A stretch of DNA of 64,000 nt from Streptomyces minutiscleroticus (GTDB lineage Bacteria; Actinomycetota; Actinomycetes; Streptomycetales; Streptomycetaceae): contig NZ_BMVU01000008.1 in the NCBI RefSeq assembly GCF_014650875.1, forward strand, positions 115,103 through 179,102, written 5' to 3'. Of this stretch, positions 17,001-25,798 are shown piece by piece. The position numbers and the translations under genes are program-made. The notes under the pieces were generated by a model. That model did not search any database. It was given only the letters and a program-made list of their open reading frames with translations, and was not told the origin of the DNA. Numbering within the stretch: position 1 is the first letter of the stretch; each line of letters starts with the position of its first letter.

Positions 17001-18110
17001 ATGCGCATTCTCGTCTCCGGAGCCGGAATAGCCGGCCTCGCCGCCGGCATCAACCTCGGCGCCACCGGCAACGACGTCACCATCGTCGAACGCGCCGACC
17101 ACCTGCGGGTCAACGGCTCACCCATCGACGTGCGCGGCGACGCCCTCGAGGTCGCCCGCTCGATGAACGTCCTCGACCAGATCCACGCCCGCCGGGTCAC
17201 CATGACCGAGCGGTCCCGGTTCATCGACGCCGACGGCACCGTGCTCGCCGAACTTCCCGTCAGCGAGATAGGCGACTCCGAGGACGACATCGAAATCCCC
17301 CGCGAAGACCTCGCGCACGTCCTGCACGAGGCGTTGCCCCCCACGGCCTCGCTGGTCTTCGGGGAATCCATCGCCCGCCTCCACGACGACGGTGCCGGCG
17401 TCGATGTCGCATTCGCCTCCGGCCGGCAGGACCGCTTCGACCTGGTCGTCGGGGCCGACGGAATGCACTCGCTGACCCGCCGGCTCACCTTCGGGCCCGA
17501 GAGCGACTACCTCGAACACCTCGGCTTCTACGTCGCCCTCACCGACCTGCCCGCGCAGCGGGGCGGCGACCGGGAGAGCTCGTTCCTCAACTGGCCCGGT
17601 CACATGATCGGCATCGCCCGCTACCATGACACCGCACTCGGCGTGCTGAGCTTCCGCTCCGACTGGATCGACTACGACCACCACGACCTCGACGCCCAAC
17701 GGCGGATCCTGCTCGACGCGTTCGCCGGCCACGACGAATGGCAAGTTCCCGAGATCCTCGACGCCGTACGCAATGATCCGGAACTGTATTTCGACTCCGT
17801 CAGCCAGATCCACATGCCGACCTGGCACAAGGGTCGCATCGTGCTGGTCGGCGACGCCGCGCACTGCGCCTCCAACCTGTCCGGCCGCGGCACGTCCCTG
17901 GCCCTCACCGGCACCTGGCTACTGGCCCGGGCACTGCACAAGCATCAAGGAGACCTCGAAACGGCCTTCGACGAGTACGAAACCAACCAGCGTCCGTACG
18001 CCACGCGCGCCCAGGACAGCGCCGGACCCGGCGGCGACCTCATCATGCCCGCCACCCAGCAGGCGCTGGACGCCCGTAATGCACGACTGCGCGCGATGAC
18101 CAGAGGCTGA
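17001..18110 (+). CDS. FAD-dependent monooxygenase
   Basis: A 369-residue flavoprotein of the group A aromatic hydroxylase type. GAGIAGLAAGINLG near residues 7-20 is the FAD-binding GxGxxG motif. VVGADGMHSLTRR (about 151-163) is the DG motif, and IVLVGDAAHCASNLSGRGTSLALTG (about 279-303, given in parts) is the GD motif. It acts in the cytosol with NAD(P)H and oxygen on an unknown substrate. Its promoter is shared with the divergent TetR gene. Confidence 0.88.
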   Translation: MRILVSGAGIAGLAAGINLGATGNDVTIVERADHLRVNGSPIDVRGDALEVARSMNVLDQIHARRVTMTERSRFIDADGTVLAELPVSEIGDSEDDIEIPREDLAHVLHEALPPTASLVFGESIARLHDDGAGVDVAFASGRQDRFDLVVGADGMHSLTRRLTFGPESDYLEHLGFYVALTDLPAQRGGDRESSFLNWPGHMIGIARYHDTALGVLSFRSDWIDYDHHDLDAQRRILLDAFAGHDEWQVPEILDAVRNDPELYFDSVSQIHMPTWHKGRIVLVGDAAHCASNLSGRGTSLALTGTWLLARALHKHQGDLETAFDEYETNQRPYATRAQDSAGPGGDLIMPATQQALDARNARLRAMTRG

Positions 18111-18227
18111 GCCTGCCCGCCCGTCCGCCGCTCGCCGGGCAGGGAAGCGAGATCATCTGCGTGGGACCGGCGTTCCCCGCAGCGGGGAAGGGTCTCCGCG
18201 ATCCGCCGACCCGTCCCGCAAGCCCCG

Positions 18228-18344
18228 GCCCCCGTTATCGCCAAGGCGCTCGGCTGTCACGACGGGACCGCCACTCGCCTGGTCGCCGAGGCCGGCGGTA
18301 TCTGGAGCCGGTACGCCTCCGGCGATCACGAACGGCGCCGATGA
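18228..18344 (+). pseudogene. Remnant of the C-terminal tail of a site-specific integrase-like protein
   Basis: One frame reads PVIAKALGCHDGTATRLVAE, then AGGIWSRYASGDH before a TGA at 18342-18344. This resembles a C-terminal tail often found on Streptomyces tyrosine-recombinase-like proteins (AKALGYHDKTATRL...GTWSRYAPGDH, from memory). No catalytic region precedes it. The TGA overlaps the ATG of the Nudix gene. Confidence 0.45.
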
Positions 18345-18817
18345 CGGACAATGCCGGGACGACCCGACCCAGAGTCCGCGTCGCCGCATACGTGATCCGG
18401 CATCGCGCCGTCCCCGAGCTGCTGGTCTTCGACCATGTCGGTGTGCCGGAGGCCGGCACCCAGGTCCCGGCGGGAGGGGTCAAACCAGGCGAAGGACTGG
18501 AAGAAGCGGTTCTTCGAGAGGTCGCCGAGGAAACCGGTCTGCTCACAGCCACAGTGGTCCGGCCGATCGCCGTGGAGGACAAGCCTCACCCCGACACGGG
18601 ACAGCCGCGACGAACCGGCTTCTTCCACCTCCAGGCACCTGCGGACACCTCCGATGAGTGGGAGCACCACGTCCACGGCGACGGGGAGGACGGCGGCCTC
18701 ACCTTCGCCTGCCGGTTCCTCCCACTTCCCCTGAGACAACCACTGGCCGACGATCAAGACGCCTGGCTGGGCCGCATCGACCCGAACTGGACCACCGCTA
18801 CCGGCAACACTCAATAG
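18341..18817 (+). CDS. Nudix hydrolase
   Basis: A 158-residue protein with a complete Nudix box: G-x5-E-x7-R-E-V-A-E-E-T-G-L, visible in GGVKPGEGLEEAVL followed by REVAEETGLL (about residues 46-70). The family hydrolyses nucleoside diphosphates linked to another moiety, using Mg2+. The ATG at 18341 overlaps the stop of the integrase-like tail. No operon partner. Confidence 0.85.
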   Translation: MTDNAGTTRPRVRVAAYVIRHRAVPELLVFDHVGVPEAGTQVPAGGVKPGEGLEEAVLREVAEETGLLTATVVRPIAVEDKPHPDTGQPRRTGFFHLQAPADTSDEWEHHVHGDGEDGGLTFACRFLPLPLRQPLADDQDAWLGRIDPNWTTATGNTQ

Positions 18818-19192
18818 TCAAGCCGTCAGCCGTGTGCCGGATACGCGGCACCTCAACACGCGAGCCCACCAGTCCCGGGGCCGTAACCCCAACTGCCCCG
18901 ATCGCACCATTCGTTTGACACTGCCGCGCCGTGACGGCCCGCCACGCCCAGCGTATGTCCGGCTGATGCGGCCCTGTCGCTGCCCGAGCACCGGCATTCG
19001 TACTCGCTGGCGAAGCCGGCCGTGCTGGAATCGGTGCGGTCCTCCTTCGACGCCGCCACCGCGGTGGCGGTCATCGGCGAACGCCGGGTCGAAGACGCCG
19101 TCGTGGCCGCCGCGTGCCGGTCGTCTTGGGGTGGTGCGGTCAGGTGTCGTGGGTGGGGTGACCAGGGAGGGACGGATGGAGGCGTCCGCGGT
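18818..19192. other. 375-bp gap, probably gene debris
   Basis: A plus-strand frame near 18975-19125 reads like protein (HRHSYSLAKPAVLESVRSSF, then GERRVEDAVVAAA) but is open only briefly and I do not recognise it. It may be a remnant of a longer gene. Confidence 0.35.
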
Positions 19193-19543
19193 TCAGGCCC
19201 GTGCGCCACCGTCGACCCGTAGGACTGTGCCGGTCACGTAGGAGGAGCGGTCGCTTCAGGAGCCAGGCGGCGACCTGGGCGATCTCCTGTGGGTCGGCCG
19301 CGCGGCGCAGCGGGGTGTGCGCCGTGAGTCGTTCCCGGAGGCCGGGCGAGTCGGTCTCCCAGGTGCGGATCATCTCGGTCAGTGTGTTGCCGGGGGCGAT
19401 GGCGTTGATGCGGATGTCTTCCGGGCCGTGGGTGACGGCGGCCGGCGGATGAGTTGTTGACGATGGCGCCCGTCTTGGCGGTGGTCCGGATGGCGGCGAT
19501 CTCGGCGCCCATGGCCAGCCAGACGCCCTTGAGGTTCACGTCA
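19193..19543 (-). pseudogene. SDR remnant, frameshifted, cut by IS630-like DNA
   Basis: Pieces of an SDR C-terminal half are spread over several frames: DVNLKGVWLAMGAEIAAI, then INAIAPGNTLTEMIRTWETD, LRRAADPQEIAQVAAWLL and finally SSYVTGTVLRVDGGARA before a stop at 19193. At least two frameshifts separate them. The N-terminal half with the cofactor motif is missing because IS630-like sequence joins directly at about 19543. Confidence 0.65.
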
Positions 19544-19979
19544 CGGCGGGCCGGCACCTGGTGGCCGAAGCCGTGCCGGCGCAGCATCTGCCTGATCGCC
19601 GACACGGTCATACCCAGGTGAAAACGGCGCCCGGTCAAAGTCCTGATCCGTGACGGCGTCCACCTCCGGTCCGGCCATCCGCGCGCCACCGGCCCCTGGC
19701 CAACTCCTGCTCCAGCACCCTGAACAGGGCCTCGCTCAGCCTGGGCCCCGACATCGGTCCCTTCGACGCCAGGGCCCGCTCCCCGCCGTGCTCCCAGGCC
19801 CGGCGCCGGCGCTGCACCGACCGCACGCTCACACGCAACCGCCCAGCGACAGCGGCATTGCCCTCTCCGAGGACGAACAGCTCCGCCGCCTGCAACCGGA
19901 CGTGCTCACGGAACGCCTGCCGCTCCGCGCTCAGCCCGCCTCCTTGCGGATACCTCGTGCAACCGGCCCGCCGCGGCAA
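19544..19979 (-). pseudogene. IS630 family transposase, truncated and frameshifted
   Basis: The first frame has the IS630 helix-turn-helix domain (LSAERQAFREHVRLQAAELF, GEGNAAVAGRLRVSVRSVQR, RRAWEHGGERALASKGP). A frameshift near 19685 is followed by WTPSRIRTLTGRRFHLGMTV and IRQMLRRHGFGHQVPARR. The DDE catalytic domain is absent: the sequence ends at PARR and continues as SDR. Non-functional. Confidence 0.7.
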
Positions 19980-20028
19980 CCACCACCGTCAGCCACGACA
20001 TCACACCGACAAAGTCAGTAGCGGCTGT

Positions 20029-20050
20029 CCGGGGCTCCCGGGAGCCCCGG
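20029..20050 (-). terminator. 22-bp perfect palindrome after the MerR gene
   Basis: CCGGGGCTCC and its complement form a perfect 22-bp palindrome, 23 bp past the MerR stop codon. Likely terminator. Confidence 0.6.
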
Positions 20051-20072
20051 AGCCCTGGGAGACGGGTGGCCG

Positions 20073-20864
20073 TCATGGACGCGGGACGTCGATGCCGGCC
20101 GCGCGCAGATTCGCCTCGACCAGCGCGTTCAACCGGGCGATGGACGGTGTCTCGTCCGCCCGGTGGCCGTTGACCACCGCATACCGGGAGGCGGCGTCGG
20201 ACCGCTTCCGGAACCCGGCCGGCATCGACGGCAGCCCGCGGTCGGCCAGCACCTTGTCGGCCAGCGCGGCCGCCAGTTCCTCGATGCGCGGGTCGTCCGG
20301 GTCCCAGGTCCTCGCCTCCCAGCCGCGCCGGGTCAGCTCGACGTGCTCGGGGTCGTCCAGGAGAAGTTCCAGCCGGGTCAGGAAACTGTCGAGGATCTCC
20401 GGCATCAGCGCCCGGACCAGCACCAGAGCCTCCCGTTGGACGGCCACGTAGTCCGGGCCGAAGCCGGCACCGGCGAGCCGGTCCAGCACCGCGCAGGCCC
20501 GGTCGGGCAGCAGGGCCCGGTCGCCGTGGGCGAGCCGGTGCAGCGTGTCGCGGCGCGCGGTCAGGTCCTCGATCTGTTCGGTGAGCCGGCGACGGACGTC
20601 GTCCAGGGCGGCGGCGAACCGCTCGGGACCGGCGTCCAGCAGGTCGGCGATCCCGGCCAGCGGCACGCCGGCCCCGGCCAGGGTCCGGACCTGGATCAGC
20701 CGGTGCAGGTCGGCCGACCCGTAGCGCCGGTAGCCGGAACTGTCCCGGTCCGGCTCGGCGACCAGGCCGAGCCGGTGATAGTGCCGCACGGTCTTGACCG
20801 TGACGCCCACGAACGCCGCCGCCTGGCCGATCGTGAGCCCGTTCGCCGGGTTGCGGGTGATCAC
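20073..20864 (-). CDS. MerR family transcriptional regulator
   Basis: A 263-residue protein. The N-terminal winged helix has LTIGQAAAFVGVTVKTVRHY, HRLGLVAEPDRDSSGYRRY and LHRLIQVRTLAGAGVPLAGI (residues 10-80), the classic MerR pattern. A coiled dimerisation helix follows, then a long C-terminal domain of about 130 residues, probably ligand binding. The GTG at 20864 is chosen because the domain begins right after it. It is divergent from a serine hydrolase. Confidence 0.88.
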   Translation of the reverse strand: MITRNPANGLTIGQAAAFVGVTVKTVRHYHRLGLVAEPDRDSSGYRRYGSADLHRLIQVRTLAGAGVPLAGIADLLDAGPERFAAALDDVRRRLTEQIEDLTARRDTLHRLAHGDRALLPDRACAVLDRLAGAGFGPDYVAVQREALVLVRALMPEILDSFLTRLELLLDDPEHVELTRRGWEARTWDPDDPRIEELAAALADKVLADRGLPSMPAGFRKRSDAASRYAVVNGHRADETPSIARLNALVEANLRAAGIDVPRP

Positions 20865-20941
20865 AGCGGTGAGGGTAGCGCGCCTTTGCGCCAGTGCGGC
20901 ACCCCCTCGGGGACGCCGGCAGCGCAAGGTCACGGCGGAGG

Positions 20942-20968
20942 TTGACCTTGACCTTGGGTCAGGGTGAA
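20942..20968. promoter_or_regulatory. Near-perfect 27-bp dyad, likely MerR operator/promoter
   Basis: TTGACCTTGACC (20942-20953) and GGTCAGGGTGAA (20957-20968) are inverted copies with 2 mismatches in 12, separated by 3 bp. The dyad lies between the divergent MerR and serine hydrolase genes. MerR proteins bind such dyads inside long-spacer promoters. Confidence 0.55.
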
Positions 20969-21075
20969 CGCTCGTCTCATCGCCGCCTCGAAGGGGCCGG
21001 TGGCCACCTTCGGGAACCACCGTCGCGCGGCCCGAGCGGTGCCGCGTACCTGCTGACCCGAGACAAGGAATGACC

Positions 21076-22239
21076 ATGAGTGAATCCCTGGACACCGCCG
21101 AGAACTCCGTCGCAGGGCCGGACCGCCCAAAGCTGCGCAAGGCCCTCCAGGAGATCGTCGATTCCGGTATCACCGGAGTGCACCTGCGCGTGCACGACGA
21201 GCGGGGCGGGTGGGCCGGCAGCGCCGGGGTGGCCGAGCTGGGCGCGAGTGCCGCGCCGCCGACCGACGGACACGTGCGGATCGGCAGCAACACCAAGACC
21301 TTCACCGCGACCCTGGTGCTGCAACTGGTGGCCGAGGGGAAGGTCGAACTGGACGTCCCGGCAGCCGTTTACCTGCCCGGGTGCGGACTGGACGAGCGCA
21401 TCACGGTACGGATGCTGTTGCAGCACACCAGCGGGGTGTTCAACTTCACCGGCGAGTACTACGAGGACGGGACGGTGGCGTCGGGGATCCCCTCCACCGT
21501 CTCGGGCAAGGAGTGGGTGGACAACCGGTTTCACACCTACCGGCCCGAGGAACTGGCACGGCTGGCGCTGTCCCGGCCCGCGCGGTTCGAGCCGGGGACG
21601 GACTGGAGCTACTCCAATACGAACTACGTACTGGCCAGACTGCTGGTAGAGAAGGTCACCGGTCGCTCGTGCGCCGAGGTGACACGGGAGCGGATCGTGC
21701 GGCCGCTCGGTCTGTCGGGCACCGTCGTGCCGGGCACCTCGCCGGAGATCCCCAGGCCGTACGCCCACGCGTACTACCGGTACGAGGACTCCGGCCGCCA
21801 GGAGACGGTCGACGTCACCCGCCACAATCCTTCCTGGATCTCCGCCGGCGGCGACATGATCTCCACCACCCAGGACCTCCACACGTTCATCTCCGCACTG
21901 GCAGGCGGCCGGCTCCTGCCCGCCCCGCTGCTGGCCGAGATGGCAAAGCCGCACCCCAAGAGCGGTTTCGGCCTGGGGCTGCGCGTGCAGGAAGCGGGCC
22001 CCGGCGGCGACACGCTGCTCTTCCACAATGGCGGCGCCGGCGGCCATGCGGCGCTGATGTACAGCACGTCCGACGGCAGCAAGACCCTGACCGCCGCGCT
22101 GAATTATGTGGACGACGCCGCATTGTCTCTGTCCGGAGCGTTCCTGAAGGCGCAGGACAGGCTCGTGCGGGAAGTGTTCTGCGGCGGGCGGACCGGACCG
22201 GCCGGCGAGGCGGCCGAGCCTGCTCAGCCGGCGGGCTGA
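21076..22239 (+). CDS. Serine hydrolase of the beta-lactamase/DD-peptidase fold (class C-like)
   Basis: A 387-residue protein with the three active-site boxes of the family: S-x-x-K in RIGSNTKTF (Ser about 71, Lys about 74), Y-x-N in WSYSNTNY (about 179), and H-x-G in LFHNGGAGGH near 315. No signal peptide is visible, so it is probably cytoplasmic and may act as an esterase or D-amino-acid peptidase-like enzyme rather than a secreted beta-lactamase. The second ATG (21076) is chosen because AAGGA lies 6 bases before it. Divergent from MerR. Confidence 0.85.
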   Translation: MSESLDTAENSVAGPDRPKLRKALQEIVDSGITGVHLRVHDERGGWAGSAGVAELGASAAPPTDGHVRIGSNTKTFTATLVLQLVAEGKVELDVPAAVYLPGCGLDERITVRMLLQHTSGVFNFTGEYYEDGTVASGIPSTVSGKEWVDNRFHTYRPEELARLALSRPARFEPGTDWSYSNTNYVLARLLVEKVTGRSCAEVTRERIVRPLGLSGTVVPGTSPEIPRPYAHAYYRYEDSGRQETVDVTRHNPSWISAGGDMISTTQDLHTFISALAGGRLLPAPLLAEMAKPHPKSGFGLGLRVQEAGPGGDTLLFHNGGAGGHAALMYSTSDGSKTLTAALNYVDDAALSLSGAFLKAQDRLVREVFCGGRTGPAGEAAEPAQPAG

Positions 22240-22249
22240 GGTCGGCCGC

Positions 22250-22426
22250 CTTCCCGCCTGCTCGGCGCGAGCCGCGCAGCACCTCGCCGTCGACCGCGAT
22301 GGCCGGCCGGCGTCCCGCCTCCTCAAGCGGGGCGCTTCTGGCCTGCGGAAATGCGCAGATCACGGCGTCGAAGGCGTCGCCGTCGAGACGGTTGAGCAGC
22401 CGCATCACCGTAGTGGGGCGAGGCAC
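22250..22426 (-). pseudogene. ISAs1 family transposase, N-terminal fragment
   Basis: The frame reads MPRPTTVMRLLNRLDGDAFD, then RRPAIAVDGEVLRGSRRA, the segment that contains the first catalytic Asp of ISAs1 transposases (I-A-V-D-G-K-x-x-R-G-S). Both ends are missing. Part of an IS junk cluster after the serine hydrolase. Confidence 0.65.
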
Positions 22427-22477
22427 TGCGACCGTCCTGTTGAACGGGTCGACGGTGAAGCCGAGAGATACAGGGGT

Positions 22478-22912
22478 TCAGCGGGGTGCGTCCGCGATCC
22501 ACTCGGTGATCGCGGTCAGGTATCTGGCGCCGGCCCATACGCTCGCCGTGGCCGCCGACACGATCGCCTCGGCCGGAGTCTTCCCGAAGCCCGGTGCGCC
22601 GTCGCCGGTTGCGAGGACCGGGGCGAACATGCCCCGGCGGATGCAGTCCCGCACCGGGTCGGCCCACGACTCGCCCGACTCGCGGTGGCCGTCCTCGAGG
22701 GCGACCGGTTCCTCGGAGCCCTCGGCGCGGACCCCGATGAGCAGCAGGACGCACGCCTTGGCCTCCTCCAGGCGGACGGAGAGGCGGATGCCGTCGGCCC
22801 GCACGTACACGTAGTCGGCCTCCGGGAGGTCACGGTCCATGAGGGCGGTGTGGTCGGCCCGCCACTGCGTCGTCAGCCGCGTGAGCGTGGCCGGGGAGAG
22901 CCCGGTCGGGCT
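22478..22912 (-). pseudogene. IS256 family transposase fragment
   Basis: The frame contains GLSPATLTRLTTQWRADH, then DRDLPEADYVYVRADGIRL and CVLLLIGVRAEGSEEPVALE. This matches the first DDE Asp region (YVYVWADG) and the following strand of IS256 (Mutator-like) transposases. After GDGAPGF the sequence departs from the family. The second and third catalytic residues are missing. Confidence 0.7.
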
Positions 22913-23262
22913 TCGGAGGCCGTTGGAGCTTCGCGGTGGGGCGATCGAGTCCCTGTCGATCTATGCAGTGAGGCCGGTGCCCTGTGGACGTCGCGTGACG
23001 AAGACGGACCCAAGACCCCCGTCGACAAGGGTCCCCGGCAACACTGTGCGGGGTACGTTCCGCGGCCGCTGGGCGCCCCTTTCCGCTGGTCGAGGTGCGG
23101 CCAGTGTCTCGTCTGTCCGTGCGCGCCTGTAGAGCAGGCCATGGCCACGCTCAGGACCTGGTGTTCGCCCGCAGGCCGCAGTGCGGCACACGCCGCCACC
23201 GTCGTCGTCCGGGCCGTCCTCGCCCTGCACCCGACCTGCCCGGACTGATGTCGGAGCAGGGC
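22913..23262. other. 350-bp gap without a convincing gene
   Basis: Between the IS256 fragment and the end of a TetR gene. No family match in any frame. Confidence 0.4.
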
Positions 23263-23877
23263 TCATCGGCTGTTCGATGTGGATGAGGGTGTCCAGGAGC
23301 GGGTCCGGGGTGGGTGGACGAGTGCGGTGACGGCGGCGGCGATCGCGTCCCGGCGACGGGGTGCGAAGGAGGCGGGGCCGGTCTGCGTCTGCAGGGCCTT
23401 CAGCGACCAGGAGGCGGTCTCCCAGCTCATCACCAGCGCGACTGTCATGGCCATCAGCTCCGTGGCCGGGATGTCGGTGCGGACCCGGCCCGCCGCCTGG
23501 GCCGCCTCGATCGCGGCGATGTTGCGCCGGTACTCCGCCACCTCGGCGTCGACGGGCTGTTGCCGCTCCAGGCCCGCCCACAGGTACAGCCGTCGTACGT
23601 GCGGCCGCTGTTCCAGTTGGTCGAACAGCTCGCCGGCGTACTCGGCCAGGTCGCTCGCGTCGATCGAGACCGCCTGTGCCAGCTCGACCATGCTGTCCGC
23701 GACGACCATGTCGAACAGCTCTTCCTTGGTCCCGAAGTGCATGTAGATCGACCGCTTGTTGGCCGCGGCGTTCTCGGCGATGCGGTCGACCCGGGCGCCG
23801 GCCAGGCCGTGCCTGGCGAACTCCTCGACCGCCGCCTTCTTCAGTCGCCGCTTGGTCTCCGTGGCATCAGGTGGCAT
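23263..23877 (-). CDS. TetR family transcriptional regulator
   Basis: A 204-residue protein with a typical TetR domain: TKRRLKKAAVEEFARHGLAG, ARVDRIAENAAANKRSIYMHF and GTKEELFDMVV in residues 5-60. The C-terminal helical domain is of unknown ligand. The ATG at 23877 is preferred to the one at 23898 because the palindromic operator at 23887-23910 would otherwise lie in the coding sequence. The last 15 residues are low in complexity. Divergent from two SDR genes. Confidence 0.85.
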   Translation of the reverse strand: MPPDATETKRRLKKAAVEEFARHGLAGARVDRIAENAAANKRSIYMHFGTKEELFDMVVADSMVELAQAVSIDASDLAEYAGELFDQLEQRPHVRRLYLWAGLERQQPVDAEVAEYRRNIAAIEAAQAAGRVRTDIPATELMAMTVALVMSWETASWSLKALQTQTGPASFAPRRRDAIAAAVTALVHPPRTRSWTPSSTSNSR

Positions 23878-23886
23878 GCCTCCATG

Positions 23887-23910
23887 GTACATAACCACCC
23901 GGTTATTTAC
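23887..23910. promoter_or_regulatory. TetR operator, GTA-ATAACC-N4-GGTTAT-TAC dyad
   Basis: The arms ATAACC (23891-23896) and GGTTAT (23901-23906) are perfect, and GTA and TAC extend them to a 24-bp dyad with one mismatched pair. It lies between the divergent TetR and SDR genes, overlapping the expected promoter. Confidence 0.65.
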
Positions 23911-23967
23911 ATGGGCGCCGTCATGGGTTATGAATATATCCAGTTAGTTACAGACCGAGGAGCATCC

Positions 23968-24837
23968 ATGACTCGCACCTGGTTCATCACCGGCACGTCC
24001 TCCGGCTTCGGCCGTCACCTCACCGAGCAGCTGCTCGCCCGGGGGGACAGGGTCGCCGCCACCGCGCGGCGCCCGGAGGCCCTGGACGACCTGGCGGCCC
24101 GGCACGGCGACCGGCTCTGGCGCGCCCGCCTGGACGTCACCGACACCAGCGCGCTGCGCGAGGTCGTGGACCGCGCGTTCGCGGGCCTCGGCCGGATCGA
24201 CGTCGTCGTCTCCAACGCCGGCTACGGGCTCTTCGGGGCCGCCGAGGAACTGACCGACGAGCAGATCGACGCGCAGATCGCGACCAACCTCACGGCCTCG
24301 ATCCAGCTCGTCCGCGCCACCGTCCCGCACCTGCGCGGCCAGGGCGGCGGACGCTACATCCAGATCGCCAGCATCGGCGGCCAGGTCGCCTTTCCCGCCA
24401 TGAGTCTCTACCACGCCACCAAGTGGGGCATCGAGGGCTTCTGGGAGTCGGCCGCCGCCGAACTCGCGCCGTTCGGCATCGGCGTCACGGTCGTCGAGCC
24501 CGGCGTCTCCCGCACCAATTTCGGCGGCACCGGCGCGGTCCTGGGCGCCCCGCTGCCCGAGTACGCCGACGGCCCCTCGGGGCAGCTGCGCGCCGTCCTG
24601 TCCGGCGAACTGCCCCCGCTGCCCGCACCCGGCGACCCCGCGAAGATCGCGGACGCCATCATCGCCTCCGCCGACCAGATCGAGGCGCCGTTCCGCCTGA
24701 CGCTGGGCTCGGACGCCTACGCCATGGCGACCGCCGCCCTGCGCGACCGCCTCCAGGCCCTGGAGGCCGGACGTGCCCTGGCCCACTCCACCGACGCCGA
24801 CGACACCGTCCCCGCCACCGGCCTCGCCGGCCACTGA
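23968..24837 (+). CDS. SDR family oxidoreductase (extended C-terminus)
   Basis: A 289-residue SDR of the oxidoreductase/ketoreductase type: TGTSSGFGRHL at residues 8-18, VVSNAGYGLFG near 84-94, and catalytic S and YHATK (ASIGGQ, YHATKWGIEGF). Its family (TGTSSGFG) is often annotated simply as SDR family. GAGGAG precedes the ATG. It is the first gene of a pair with a second SDR 13 bp downstream and is divergent from a TetR regulator. Confidence 0.9.
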   Translation: MTRTWFITGTSSGFGRHLTEQLLARGDRVAATARRPEALDDLAARHGDRLWRARLDVTDTSALREVVDRAFAGLGRIDVVVSNAGYGLFGAAEELTDEQIDAQIATNLTASIQLVRATVPHLRGQGGGRYIQIASIGGQVAFPAMSLYHATKWGIEGFWESAAAELAPFGIGVTVVEPGVSRTNFGGTGAVLGAPLPEYADGPSGQLRAVLSGELPPLPAPGDPAKIADAIIASADQIEAPFRLTLGSDAYAMATAALRDRLQALEAGRALAHSTDADDTVPATGLAGH

Positions 24838-24850
24838 AAGGACGTCTCCC

Positions 24851-25588
24851 ATGTTCGACTTCACCGGCAGGACCGTTCTGGTGACCGGAGCCACCGGCGC
24901 GCTCGGCACCGCGCTGTCCACCCGCCTCGCCCGGGCCGGCGCCAACACCGTCGTCGCCGCCCGGACCGGCGCCGACCAGCTGGCCGCCGACCTCGGCGGC
25001 CCCTCCCTCGGCGTCCGGCTCGACGTCACGGACGAATCCGACTGGACCGAAGCGATCGCCCGGACCGAGGCCCGCTTCGGACCACTGGACATCCTGGTCA
25101 ACAACGCCGCCTACCTGCGCGTCGGCACCACGGAGAGCATCCCGCTGGAGGAGTTCCGGCGCGTGCTCGACACCAACCTCACCGGCGCCCTGCTCGGCAT
25201 CCGCGCCGCGGCCCCGTCGATGCGCAGAGCCGGCGGCGGCGCGATCGTCAACGTCAACTCCATCGCCGGGCTCGCGGCCGCCCCCGGCCTCGTCGCCTAC
25301 AGCAGCAGCAAGTGGGCGCTGCGCGGCCTCATGCGCGCGGCCGCCAAGGAGCTGGCCCGTGACAACATCCGCGTCAACGCCGTCCACCCCGGCATCATCG
25401 AGACCCCCCTCGCCTACGGCCCCGACGGCACCGAACTCGTCCCCGTCGACGACCTGGCCGTACCCCGCCGGGCCGCCCCGGAGGAGATCGCCGACTTCAT
25501 CCTGTTCGCCGCCTCCGACCGGGCACGTTTCGCGACCGGCTCCGAGATCGTGGCCGACGGCGGCTTCACCCTCGGCCCCGTCGCCTGA
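24851..25588 (+). CDS. SDR family oxidoreductase (3-hydroxysteroid/cyclopentanol dehydrogenase-like)
   Basis: A 245-residue classical SDR with TGATGALG (13-20), LVNNAAYL (about 83-90), Ser in NVNSIAGLA and Y-x-x-x-K in YSSSKWAL. The terminal GSEIVADGGFT is the usual C-terminal strand. It follows the other SDR with AAAGGACG upstream and is probably co-transcribed and under the same TetR control. Two different SDRs together suggest sequential reduction and oxidation of one substrate. Confidence 0.9.
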   Translation: MFDFTGRTVLVTGATGALGTALSTRLARAGANTVVAARTGADQLAADLGGPSLGVRLDVTDESDWTEAIARTEARFGPLDILVNNAAYLRVGTTESIPLEEFRRVLDTNLTGALLGIRAAAPSMRRAGGGAIVNVNSIAGLAAAPGLVAYSSSKWALRGLMRAAAKELARDNIRVNAVHPGIIETPLAYGPDGTELVPVDDLAVPRRAAPEEIADFILFAASDRARFATGSEIVADGGFTLGPVA

Positions 25589-25798
25589 CGGACACCGGGC
25601 ACGACGACCCGCATCCGCACCGGCGGCTGCACGAACTCCGCCGAAGGGAGTCAGTCCGTCAAGACCGCGCAGCACCGGGTCCTGCGACACACCGGACAGC
25701 GCTGCCGTTCCCGGCTTCAGCAGGGCCGATCGACAAGGCTTCCCGCAGCACAGGCACGCCTGCCATCCACCGTCCCAGCCCTCTGAAGAACCCCGAGA

